The position numbers were made by a program, and so were the translations under genes. Positions 23,901 to 32,497 of a DNA stretch of 60,000 nucleotides are shown here, piece after piece; positions within the stretch are counted from its first letter, which is position 1; each line of letters begins with the position of its first letter. The notes below the pieces were generated by a model. The model was given only the letters and a program-made list of their open reading frames with translations. It did no database searches and was not told where the DNA came from. Source of the DNA: Membranipora membranacea (lineage: Eukaryota; Bryozoa; Gymnolaemata; Cheilostomatida; Membraniporidae); contig OU612066.1 in assembly GCA_914767715.1 (NCBI GenBank), positions 15,321,001-15,381,000 of the forward strand, read 5' to 3'.

Positions 23901-25945
23901 GAAAAATAACGTAGAAAAAGGGATTACTGTATTACTGGAAGTGGATTATAATTACTCACTGAGCCTAGGACAAAAACTAGGATGAGGATTAATTCCTCTG
24001 ATCTTCAGTCCCAGAACATGGATACGTAAGGAACGTAGCATGAATGGAATACACTGATTCTTTTTCTTTCAACGGGTTCAAAAAATGAGACTTATTATTG
24101 CCCATAAACAGATCTCATTTTTTGAACCCTTTGAATGAAAATATCAGCGTCTTCCAACCAAAGAGTAACCTATTAAAGTATCATATTTTTCAAATCTTTG
24201 TTCCAACCAATTTTAAGCGCAATTGGGCAAGTCCTCTCTCTGTCTATGTCATCTAAAATGATCCCAAATTACCTTTGGATCGGTTGTACTGCCACACAAA
24301 TTATTTTGGTGCATAAAAAACCTTAGATCGTTGTCATTCCATCAACAGCATTGACCATAATATGGGGATCTATTCCATAAATACCCATACCACCCTACCC
24401 GTAATTTTAAGGAAAAATCTTACAATTGTGTTCAAATTCAGGAAATAATTCCAATATATATTCAATGAATACCAATTTGCATTCTAGTATAATGTAATAA
24501 GGCGCAGCACGTACATATGCACATGTGTATCGATGCCAGTACTCTCATTACCGATGCAAGTTTATGAAATGTACTTTTATCAGTCAAACAATTTGCCAAA
24601 ATTCCACCCACTGTTTTGGACTTTTATTACAGATCCCAGGACTCGCTTCTCAAAACAATGTTTGTTCCATATTTCTCAAAGACTATGTAACTTACAGTCT
24701 AATGCTAAGTTATGAAGAGCATTACCGACTGTACAACAAAAATAGTCAATGGCAGACAGCAGAATAAGTCATCTTGCAGGCCCGTGACTTAAGGGGAGAC
24801 ACTTCCTCCTGACGAATGCTCAGTAAATTGGCATGAAGTGAAAACAATTTAATTGAATATTTTGTGTCAGGATTAGCTGGTTTCGGACTTGCTACTCTGA
24901 ATACCTTATAATGTTTTAGAGACACATAGACTCCACCGTAAGAGCTAATAGCACCCCTTCTTGGTGCTACTTCGCGCCGGTAGGATTTCTGCCTCCCCTT
25001 CCACTTTCTCTAATATATGACCCTGTAGACTTACCTGGATGATTCATTTGGAGATATAACAGTGCTTTCAATGTCTAGCCTCAGGTTATCGTGCTGCCTG
25101 GAGAAGGTCAGGGACGGGTCTGTCCTGTTCGTCAGACAGGCAATAATCACAGTCTCATTCTCGAACACAGGATATGTTGAGTTATCAGTCCTCGTGCCCT
25201 CATCACTCAACACTATAAGTGATGTCAGGTCTGAAGCTGCCAACACTATAGAAATAAATTAATATTAAGAAAACATAAAAAAAAGAACAATAACTCGTAA
25301 ACATGTAATGTAACATGTAATTGCATGTTGTAATTTTTTAAGGTCACATTGAAGAACAGATCTTTTCAGGAGGAAATCGGCTATTCAGGGTGCTGATTCT
25401 GATACCTCATAAGACAAGACCCTGAGGGCTGGTGTTTCTTCAAGGTGGCTTAATTTTAGAATATCAAAATACCTTGTAGTCGTTCATGAAAATATCTTGA
25501 AATCAATTACTTGAAATCGATTTCTGACTTGAACTTAGGAGGGGGGAGGCAATATGATACAGTTGCTAAAGGTCGCTGATCCCTGATGACAGCTATTAAA
25601 TCTTTCATAATAATCAAATAAATATGCTGTCAGCCTGTCCATAACGCAAAATATTTCCAAAGGATAAGATTGACATACATTTACAAAGTAAAGATGTATA
25701 CCTTTCCCAGCGCTAACTATTTTGCCCCTAGTCCTTATGTAGCAGTTGGGATTTCTTTTCTAATTTGCAGTTAAACACCTCAATCAAGCTTCTGAGGTGC
25801 TGGTGGTCTCTTTTTGCACCAGAAACCAAGTACCACATCATAGAACCCCAAGGTGATTACATTGCTCAATTTCACCATGTAATACTTTACCTGATGAGAG
25901 TACTAGAAAGCTGAAGCATAATGTAACCCAGATTCCCTTGAGCAT
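5136..25945 (-). CDS. gp130/Domeless-like class I cytokine receptor, 19 exons, 1183 aa
   Basis: Coding exons in transcript order: 25945-25891, 25245-25035, 22735-22608, 22238-21932, 21444-21326, 21021-20898, 20203-19992, 19568-19411, 18289-18133, 15921-15818, 15339-15211, 13988-13859, 13461-13313, 13117-12955, 12674-12522, 12021-11869, 8766-8676, 7154-6959, 5948-5136. All junctions are GT-AG, all phases match, and the total is 3552 nt ending in TGA. The product reads as signal peptide, Ig (Cys55/Cys116), Ig (Cys196/Cys261), cytokine-binding modules (about 274-385 and 386-490, with WSQHS at 477-481), three FN3 domains (about 491-611, 612-715, 716-818), a membrane helix (824-846) and a cytoplasmic tail. 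Known family: gp130-type receptors bind helical cytokines at the surface and signal through JAK/STAT. Inferred: the same role here. It differs from gp130 in having two Ig domains rather than one, and no clear proline-rich Box 1. An orphan Ig/FN3 adhesion receptor is the alternative; the paired Cys pattern and WSQHS argue against it. Confidence 0.85.
5385..5414. repeat. GATCCA hexanucleotide microsatellite inside exon 19
   Basis: About five tandem GATCCA units, read on the minus strand as alternating Ser-Gly (residues about 1091-1101 of the receptor). The repeat keeps frame for any whole-unit change, so length variation would be tolerated. Confidence 0.85.
6813..7013 (-). repeat. Three tandem ~72-bp copies spanning a splice donor
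   Basis: Units begin near 6957, 6884 and 6813 (periods 73 and 71 bp). Each ends, on the minus strand, in CTG|GTAAG or a close variant preceded by an AGCAGTACCCC-like stretch. The first copy ends exon 18; the other two repeat the last 55 or so bases of the exon plus donor within the intron. Reading past the first donor meets an in-frame TAG after 11 codons (stop at 6923). Confidence 0.8.
6959..7154 (-). CDS. Receptor exon 18: juxtamembrane cytoplasmic region
   Basis: The exon encodes the first 65 cytoplasmic residues: K-H-S-W-N-A-K-K immediately after the helix, then an acidic stretch (QDEESEEEYQPDDDLEE) and HPYNIPYHS. In gp130 the JAK-binding Box 1 lies in this position with a K-x-H-x-W-P context; here KHSW is present but the proline motif is not obvious, so JAK binding is inferred, not shown. 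The donor lies within the first of three tandem copies of a roughly 72-bp unit (see the repeat entry at 6813-7013). Confidence 0.75.
7377..8092. mobile_element. 716-bp foldback element in receptor intron 17
   Basis: The left arm (about 7377-7710) and right arm (about 7760-8092) are reverse complements at roughly 90 percent identity by eye, e.g. CACTTCAATGATAGTTATAG on the left against the complement of CTATAACAATCATTGAAGTG on the right. The unpaired centre is short. No coding capacity. It fills nearly half of the 1.5-kb intron between exons 18 and 17. Confidence 0.75.
8391..8412. repeat. Short perfect hairpin
   Basis: GCGCTGATAC-TGGC-TATCAGCGC: a 9-bp perfect stem after an A8 run, in a receptor intron about 265 bp past the end of exon 17 on the transcript. 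No function evident. Confidence 0.6.
8676..8766 (-). CDS. Receptor exon 17: transmembrane helix
   Basis: The 91-nt exon enters in phase 1 and leaves in phase 2. It encodes GLLPYELG followed by a hydrophobic stretch of about 23 residues (roughly L824 to C846, core IIMACVLLIIVPLSFISVW), ending in Cys-Tyr-Lys at the cytoplasmic face. Acceptor TTTTAG and donor GTGAGT are both good. A single helix following extracellular modules makes this a type I membrane protein. Confidence 0.85.
9089..9834. mobile_element. Nonautonomous hAT-type element with 8-bp target duplication
   Basis: Flanked on both sides by ATCTAGAG (9081-9088 and 9835-9842). The left end is CATGGGTGGGCAACC and the right end, complemented, CAGCTGTCGGCAACC: imperfect terminal inverted repeats beginning with CA and sharing GGCAACC, as in many hAT elements. 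It is 746 bp and has no transposase. It sits in the 3.1-kb intron between receptor exons 17 and 16. Confidence 0.75.
10660..10752 (-). repeat. tRNA-like repeat head
   Basis: On the minus strand TAGCTCAGTGTGTAGAGC gives a perfect D-arm stem (GCTC/GAGC) and an A-box-like block; GTAGGTTCAGGTCTC resembles a B box; a run of eight T's follows. Acceptor stem pairing fails, so it is a tRNA-derived SINE head or pseudogene. Confidence 0.45.
11869..15921 (-). CDS. Receptor exons 10-16: three membrane-proximal FN3 domains
   Basis: FN3-1 is split over exons 10-12 (motifs GVITSYSIYNL and IAANSAGLGE). FN3-2 is exons 13-14 (SVVLEWRGEG, AYNYSLYTSS, AYYSCTSIVG). FN3-3 is exons 15-16: exon 15 gives the A-C strands and exon 16 (12021-11869) the second half, with LTLEKYSTYYAFWSGA. 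Exon 16 is 153 nt, phase 1 to phase 1, so skipping it keeps the frame but breaks FN3-3. Exon 14 uses a GTTTGT donor. Three FN3 modules between the cytokine-binding domain and the membrane is the gp130 count. Confidence 0.75.
14448..14572. repeat. Hairpin MITE, family member 1
   Basis: Ends AGACCAAGTTTGGTCCATTA and AATTGGATTAAACTTGATCT are imperfect inverted repeats; the inner part has CCTCCCACTAGTCACG...CGTGACCAGTGGGAGG, itself a stem. Two related copies lie at 31280-31386 and 31396-31494. Confidence 0.65.
14828..14905 (-). repeat. tRNA-like repeat head
   Basis: Minus strand GGAGGTGGCTGTGCTGGTTAGAGCGC resembles a tRNA 5' half, and TGGGTTCCCAGGGTGTACTCC a T-arm and acceptor end. Degenerate; probably SINE-derived. 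Confidence 0.35.
16653..16716. repeat. Perfect 32-bp tandem duplication
   Basis: The unit starting GGTGCTAGCTGTCATTAA is present twice, head to tail and identical, at 16653-16684 and 16685-16716, in the receptor intron between exons 10 and 9. Perfect identity suggests it is recent. Confidence 0.9.
17029..17342 (-). CDS. Intronic ORF with CxCGxC motif, possible transposon or nested gene fragment
   Basis: An open frame begins MANCRPTPYAFAPTKDGRK and codes about 105 residues with a Ser/Pro-rich middle, PPSPPPPQRRRRQQ and then CTCGECPAEI before running into AT-rich microsatellite. Its codons and GC content are unlike the surrounding intron. The CxCGxC after a basic run resembles the start of the P2X7-type C-terminal zinc-binding domain found in many invertebrate transposon-associated proteins, but the rest of that domain is missing here. 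It lies in a receptor intron, same strand. I do not recognise a full protein; it may be a broken mobile-element ORF. Confidence 0.35.
17504..17840. repeat. Nested perfect inverted repeats
   Basis: The outer arms 17504-17535 and 17809-17840 are a perfect 32-bp inverted pair (CAGTCTGCGCATGTGCGAAC...). The inner arms 17733-17764 and 17777-17808 are another perfect 32-bp pair (CTATGTCACAAGGCTATCCT...) with a 12-bp loop. The inner right arm abuts the outer right arm with no spacer. Confidence 0.9.
18133..21021 (-). CDS. Receptor exons 6-9: cytokine-binding homology domain with WSQHS
   Basis: Exons 6-7 give the N-terminal module: Cys284 and Cys294 spaced 10 apart (YSC...FNCTF), then a second Cys set beginning at C320, C326 and C331, the class I cytokine receptor pattern. 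Exons 8-9 give the C-terminal FN3 module, with an LSPYYYYNFRVSC F-strand followed by D-V-W-S-Q-H-S (Trp477-Ser481). The family signature is WSxWS; here the second Trp is His. It sits at the expected place just before the G strand. The module is followed by a phase 1 intron. This domain is the main reason for calling the protein a class I cytokine receptor. Confidence 0.8.
21326..25245 (-). CDS. Receptor exons 2-5: two N-terminal Ig-like domains
   Basis: Exons 2 and 3 form Ig1: Cys55 lies in a B-strand context (TVIIACL) and Cys116 in the classic DSGVYTC F-strand. Exons 4 and 5 form Ig2: Cys196 in NITITC and Cys261 in SDSGRYKC. Each Ig domain is split once at phase 2 (R89 and R234 codons) and bounded by phase 1 introns, the usual arrangement for shuffled extracellular modules. 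Several N-x-S/T sequons are visible. gp130 has one Ig domain before its cytokine-binding module, so the second is a lineage feature or closer to receptors with more modules. Confidence 0.8.
22736..25034. other. Receptor intron between exons 3 and 2
   Basis: 2.3 kb without coding sequence. The only structure seen is an inverted repeat at 24063-24140 with about 25-bp arms (TTCAACGGGTTCAAAAAATG and its near complement). Confidence 0.6.
24063..24140. repeat. Small inverted repeat
   Basis: The left arm 24063-24090 and right arm 24113-24140 pair with one or two mismatches around GGGTTCAAAAAATGAGA. A 22-bp loop lies between. Confidence 0.75.
25891..25945 (-). CDS. Receptor exon 1: start codon and signal peptide
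   Basis: The exon encodes M-L-K-G-I-W followed by a hydrophobic run (VTLCFSFLVLSS), a typical signal peptide, then a GTAAAG donor in phase 1. An in-frame TAG lies 9 nt upstream of the ATG, so translation cannot begin further 5' in this reading frame unless an intron intervenes. The split codon joins the next exon as Val19. This exon is too short to be found as an open frame alone; it was found by looking for a start exon upstream of the first Ig exon. Confidence 0.8.
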
Positions 25946-27840
25946 ATTCCTCTACCCGCTTGCTGAACTTACGGCAGGGTTACCATTCATACACAACTCT
26001 TCCTCCCACACAACTGAAAATAGAAATTAAATTTAAAGATTAATTAAAAATTCACAAGTCACAAAGTGAGCCACACCTAGCATTAAGGAAGGTAGACTGT
26101 GTCTATGCACCTATGATTTCATTTTAGACCTGCATAGATTAAGGGGACCAATACCCCCCCCCCTTCTTTAACTAAGGAGATGAGAGATAGATAGGTCTTT
26201 TCATTTTCTAGGGAACTTGCAAACAGTGGCGGTTGTAAAAAGGAGGTGTCAAACAAATTAGTTAAATTACAGATTCCGCTTGCACTCACCCTTTCTTTTT
26301 ACAGGCTATTTTCTTTATTTATAGGTATTTGGAGCTTGGGGTTTATATTAATTAGAAAAAAAATACCTGCAAAGAAAACGTTGCCCCTTTACAGATTACG
26401 CAATTAAATGGCATGTCTTCTCCCACATTTTAGCACATTTGCATTCTATTTATATAATATAAACCTATAATATGTCCTGACTCAGTGAACATATAAAATA
26501 AGTATTTCAAAGTTTATTACTGTGTCCTTACTTAATCCAGACATTATGGATGGTATTACTATTGAAGATGCCTAAGTTAGTGATAATTCAGGTCTCAGAC
26601 GACCAGCATCATTGTGAACAAATATTTTTTCAAGAAACCAATCACTAGTTTGGGGCAACATTCATAGCCTCAGAGACTCAGACAGCTGAGCTCTAACTGT
26701 GCTGGCCTTGGGCAAGAAGCCCATTATTGTCTACGACAACAAAACAGAGGCGCGAATGCCAGTGCATATCTGGAGCAACAGTAGTTAGACATGTTTATTC
26801 ACGCACCACCACTATTCATATCTATTGATTTCAATACACTGTAATGGTCAGTGGACACCCACAAAACATTTACACTCATTCAAAAAGGGTTAGAAAACAT
26901 CTATAAAGGCCATTGTTGATTCTTTTTGAGAGAAGAATGCACAAATAAATTGCACTCAAATATCACCTAAGTGCAGTATGAGAAACTAATAACTAACCTG
27001 GACTTATAATAATTTCTAAGCCTGTGTTGAAAACTTTTTTCATTTTATTTAGTGAAATTTCAGTTAGGTTTCAGACAGTGAAGGGTTAAACGATGAACTA
27101 ATTTTGAACATGAGAACATGATGGTCCATCCTGGCATTTGCAATGCAGTAGCGGTTTCAGAAACTTGTCAAAGCCCTTTAAAAATAGGAGAGGAAGAAAA
27201 CATATCTCATTGATTTGAGATAGTTTTTTTAACGAATTTTTCTGGTAGCATGTATTGTCTTTTGGTCCATAACAGTTAGGTGGCCTGGGTGGGACGCATA
27301 TGGATGCGTGCCAGCTCAAACTCATCGAATCTCATTAGTGACCAATGTTACACGAAGTTTTCTGCTGACGGTCCAAAACAGGCAGGTGGGTGGGTCTTTT
27401 TTGATGCGAACCAGTGACTAATAATAAGCTTTTGCTGGTTTGCAAATTACCCATAATACTACCTAAAAACATCAGATACGACCCAAAAAAATCAGATAAA
27501 AGTTTTATATTTGTTTGTGACCGATTTTTAACAAATTTTTTTGGTGACATACATGGAGTATTTGTCCAAAACAGGTAGGTTGGTGGGTGGCTTTTGGATT
27601 AGTCTGAGCCCCCCAGACTTTTGCCCCTCGCCCGACGGCAGCAATAGTGACTAATTATCTACCATTGTTGGTCTGCAAATCGCCAATTACATTGCCCATA
27701 TCAAACATAATTCAACCCAATCAAATAGTTTCACTGTGAATTGTTTTGATGGATAAAGTTTTTGGAGTTCTTTGGTTCCCCAAAAGTCTGCAGAGGTTAT
27801 TACAACACCGCTGCAGTATATAATATATATACACACTTAC

Positions 27841-28056
27841 CAACATCAATGTTATGTTGTTTTGTTTAGATAGCTGGTTAAGGCTAGTAGAAAGGTATGT
27901 ACATGTATCGATAGGCTCTCCGAGTATGAGTGTTGAGTCTTGATCTATGGACAGAGAATCAATATGAGTTAGCAGTAAGTGGCAACGATAAGCACTGAAA
28001 AGCTGAAAAGATGATACAAGCAAAAAACTACTCATACTAGATAAGATACGCTGCAT
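27841..28056 (-). CDS. Doubtful Ig-like exon upstream of the receptor
   Basis: An open frame starting MQRILSSMSSFLLVSSFQLF, a possible signal peptide, continues to DSTLILGEPIDTCTYLS and NNITLML, then a strong GTAAGTG donor at 27840. LGEPIDTCTY looks like an Ig B-strand. Strong internal acceptors (CTTTTCAG; CCATAG before 27944) would instead make it an internal exon. It ends in phase 0 while receptor exon 2 needs phase 1, so it cannot be joined directly to that gene. No partner exon was found. It may be a fragment of a second receptor or chance. Confidence 0.2.
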
Positions 28057-31000
28057 GGCCAGAGGCCAGGGGGTCCTTTGAACTAAAATATGCCAATTTC
28101 AATGTGTTACCGTTCTTTGCTGAGTAAAGGAGATCGGTATGAGGCCTTGTTTGCAAATTGACCACTGATCATAGCAAAGAAAAGAAGACAGTTTGTGTAG
28201 TGTAAGGCTTTTAGCACACATATATGGTGAATCTGGAGCAGGTGTGAAGTTTGAAAGGAGGAGTCAATCGAGGGTCAAGTACACAAGAGCTGCATATAAT
28301 TAACTTGTTTCCTCTTTGCTCTATACTCAGATACGGCTGGCTTGTACCCTAGTGCCCAATACTTTAGATGGGCGGCTTCTCTAGTGATACAGTCAGCTTA
28401 CTACAGCTTAATACAATTTGACCAGATGGAATCTGGTAATCTGGTAATCTGGAATTGAGCCTAGTTCAGACACACACAAAATGCTTTTGTAGACGCTCAG
28501 TCTGATGAAGCAACTCTCGTGTACAACTTATAACCTTGTACGTTACACACTCTTCCCACGCTGGTTACGACAGACTACTGCAAACTAGTTGGATTGTGTG
28601 GAAATACCACAGACACATGTAGCCTGCTCGCTTTGCTTGTTGCCTTGTTGGTCGAGCAGTGCCTTCTAGATGGCGTTCAACATAAGAACAAACAATGTAA
28701 GAGTACATCGGTTACCATATTGTACCTACCTCTAGTAGCGATCCACTTTCAGACTTTCGTTCCTTGCCCTTCACCGCAACAGTACGCAGTACGCTGTGTG
28801 TATATAGTGAGTCAGTAGCTGGTCTCAAGATCTATCCTAGGAAACGCATATAATGATGCAAACTATGAAGGACAATATTATGATTTGTGGGGGAACAACA
28901 GAGAGAACAGATACTTTATGGAACTCAATCACCTCGTAGTAGTGCTAGGTTGTTAACCACTATCTGTCTCAGTTCCAGCCAATATAAAGTACTTCTGATA
29001 CTCTGTAGTGTTTGAGCAAAAATAAAGTATGCATGTGTTTGTTTTTGATAATAGTGCGCATCGACTAAACTAGCCAATAGGAGCAATCAATCGCTCGTCA
29101 CTCTTCAGTAGTCCTCTTATGAAGATGCGCAATATGTTGAGGCTTTCCCAACAAAAAACGAACAATCGGATTGAGAGGTGCGCATACAAATAGCCTACAG
29201 CTGTTTATAGACAATAGCTCATTCTATGTTGTCAAGTCAAAATAGTAAAATACTATATTTGATGATTTTTTAGAGCAAATCTAATTCAAAATCCATAAAT
29301 CACAGGGTTCTCCTATCTTTTGTTTAATGTATACAGCATTAGATATGCAGAGGAATTCGCCTACAAAGATTAACGCTACACAGTCATTTGTTCCACCTGC
29401 ATAATGCCTCACGCTTGCAGATAGCGAATTGGGCCTTTTTAGCTTAATTCTCTTATACTCTCTTTTTCTCTATACATATGAACTGATTCGAAAGAAAATT
29501 GAATGGTGAAACTTATGAAGATTGAATTACGAAACTCACATCAGGGTTCGAAAGTGTCAACTCTCAATGTCATCAGTCTGTCCCTCTCAATGTGACCTTT
29601 CCCCAACGCAAATCAGCTAGTCTGCCACCTAAATTACTACAAGCTTAAGTCTGCGCCATAGGCTTAAGTCTTGTTAAGACTTATTAATCTATGGGTATGC
29701 ACATCTGAACATGAGCTGATATGAATTGTTATTATTCTTGGATGGATAGATGATCGGTCGGGACGGTCACGCACAGAAGAGTTTCTAGGAAGTCTAATAC
29801 GCCAACTGGAAAGTCTTTACACGTGTAGTGAATCTAGTGTATGTTAAACAATTCAAGACTTCACTCCTACTGCAGTGAACGCGTTGAAAAAACTCTGTTT
29901 AAATTATGTTATTGGGTTCCATTACCCAGCTATTCAAGTTCAGCGTGAAAAAACTTTCATTCAGTCAAATATCTTCGTAACAATAAAACTGAAAAGGGCG
30001 TTTTTGTTTTCTTGATTGAGCACTGACATTGCTTTGCCGCCTACTTCTCCGTACATCAATTATCAAGGTGTCAAGTCACAGCAATCTCTGGTTTTGCAAG
30101 TCAATACACATAAAGCCAGCCCCAAGTCCTGTGGTAAATTGACTTAATCCTGTTGTTCACTAATTTATTACTTTGAAGAAATTTATCAAAGCATCGCAAG
30201 TGACAACCACTGATCAAAATAATATTTCAACTGCATGAAGGTATTGTCCCAGTAAAACCACAAGTTACCTACGACAGAAATGCTGCTATGGCAAAGTCAA
30301 CTGCTAATACATCTATATTTACTCATCAATTTTACCCTGTAAAGGTCAAGCTTTGATACCCATGGGCTCGATCGATTGAAGTACCCAGAAACTTTTCAGA
30401 CACACAACATCTCTTTCCCACCACTACAGACGCGAATCCTTCATGATGGTCAGGCTCTGCAGATGTCCCTCACTGTTGGGATGATTGGGGTTGGTTTCAT
30501 TTCTCCGCTCAGATAGGCAATCCAAAAATACAAAAATTAATTTAGCACTCTTCGCAATAAATGGCATCGTTTCACCCTAGAGACCCACATACCAATCAGA
30601 ATCTACCTCATAGCAGTAAAGTAGCTGGTATGCCTAAAGGAGGGGCCTCAATATAACACTAGAATACTTTCCTACCAGAGGCGCAGCATACAGCATCCTC
30701 AGATATTATTCCTAATACCTGGATAAGCGGATGGTTGGCATTTGAGCTATATTTACCACCACTCTCGCAGCATGTACAATCTGCCCAATCATACAATGGT
30801 CTCTGCACCATAGGTAATTTACCAAGATGCAGTTCCTAAATTGGGAAAACTACGTATCCTATCATTCAGAAATGTATTAGGACCACATCGGGACAAACGT
30901 TTTGGTGGTATCTAAAAACCTTGAACTACACAAGTTACGTGTCATGATACAATGCAGCGCCACTATCGCTGAGCTGATGAGAACAAATTTGTCCTGAGGC

Positions 31001-31279
31001 TATAAACAGAGTATGAATACACTGCAGATGGGAGGAGGTGAGGCTCTTACTGGGTACCCAAAATAGTCAATTGTGCAGGTGTCACGTCCTACCAAGTGAC
31101 ATTGTCCGTCAATACCTGATGGAATTCAGTGAAGGTTATCAAAGGTGTCCGGGATAAAACACAGACAAAATATATATATTTTGCCTAGTGTGTGCTTTGG
31201 GAATAGAATTTCACAACACAGTTTGTCTGGGTGGGTGGAATGATTGACCATGGGGATGGAGAATGTACATATGTAGCCC

Positions 31280-31494
31280 TTGATCAAGCATGATCCAATT
31301 TGCCTGCATTAAGGGTTTGAGCCGGCGGCTCGCCAGTAGAATGGGAATGAGCGGACAGCTGGCAATTTGGATCAAACTTGATCTAATGTAGCCTCGACCA
31401 AGTTTGGTCCATTTGCCTGCATCTTCCGATACACTATAGTCACGCCAGTGGAAGGGAACAACAGGAATGCAGGCAATTGGATTAAACATGTTCT
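31280..31494. repeat. Hairpin MITE family, two adjacent copies
   Basis: Copies 31280-31386 and 31396-31494 each begin with a GATCAAG/ACCAAGTTTGGTCCA-type arm and end with its complement (GGATCAAACTTGATCT; TTGGATTAAACATG). They belong with 14448-14572. The minus-strand open frame across them is a by-product. Confidence 0.65.
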
Positions 31495-31961
31495 AAATGT
31501 AGCCCTATAAGCCTATGTACAGGGTCCGTCCAGTGAATGATCGGCATATCAATCCCTACATAGTTTACATCGTTTTGACTGCAGTCAATTTGAAACAAAT
31601 CTGTAATTCATTTGTGAATGAATTTTTGATACCCAATGATGCATGATGACCCATGAATCATTGCACACATATGCCGCTGGTTCATTATCAAACTACCGCA
31701 CTCCTAAAGCTATGCTAATGATATATAATGTAGAGTGGAAAGTGTCGCAATCTCGGAAGCAATTGCTTAATTATTTCCACATACAAAAATCCAGATCATC
31801 ATTCCCAATGAACAATATTCTTGGAAACTGCTATATTGACAGCAATGGTTGACTAGTGATTCACATACATAGCCAAAGGTCAAATAAGGTATACCAGTTA
31901 TGTAATGGTATCAATACTGCGGTAACCAACTACACCAAATGTTCTTTTACGTTATCAGATC

Positions 31962-31967
31962 TTTATT
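31962..31967 (-). terminator. Candidate poly(A) signal for NDST
   Basis: AATAAA on the minus strand, about 530 nt downstream of the NDST stop. It is followed by T-rich sequence. It is a plausible polyadenylation signal but the hexamer alone is weak evidence in AT-rich DNA. Confidence 0.3.
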
Positions 31968-32497
31968 AATGAGAGATCATTGACCTGGAGAGGATAATGT
32001 TCTTACGGGCTGATGTAGGATTGTATAATGTTGTTATATAAATGTACAGGAGAATTGTGACAAATAATTCAAAATGTATCTTCTGCCTGAGTTAAGGCTG
32101 AGCCAACAGACCCAATATGACAGATGGAAAAGTAATAATCTAACAAATTACTAAGATAAAAAAATTGGGCACCACAGTGAATTAGCACCATGATTCGGGC
32201 GAAGAATGTCTTTGTGAAAAACTGTCAAATGACTCGACAGATATTCTGTAAATGAGTCAGTACTGTGATCGCGAATCACAAAATTTTCGTTACAAATAAA
32301 AAACGGCCTGAAAATTGATATATTATGTCCGATGTCCTTGCTGAAAAACAGTGCTCTCCATATATAGTATTCTGATAGTCTGATAGTCTGAAAGTGTCAT
32401 AGCTAAGTCCCACTATGGCACCATAGTTAATGATGAGGTCAAGGCAAAATAACCCTATTCATCTTACCACCTAATACACAAAACTTTACCATGTAGT

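Larger units (their letters stand above)
25946..32497. other. Intergenic region between receptor and NDST
   Basis: Separates two minus-strand genes. It holds a degenerate SINE-like segment (26660-26760, with CTTGGGCAAGAAGCCC), a dispersed GC-rich repeat (27601-27641), a doubtful Ig-like exon (27841-28056) and two hairpin MITE copies (31280-31494). The receptor promoter and 5' UTR must be here; no core promoter can be picked out. Confidence 0.55.

Noticed and set aside
31211-31489. 92-codon minus-strand open frame
   Set aside because: It runs across two hairpin MITE copies and has no protein-like features.
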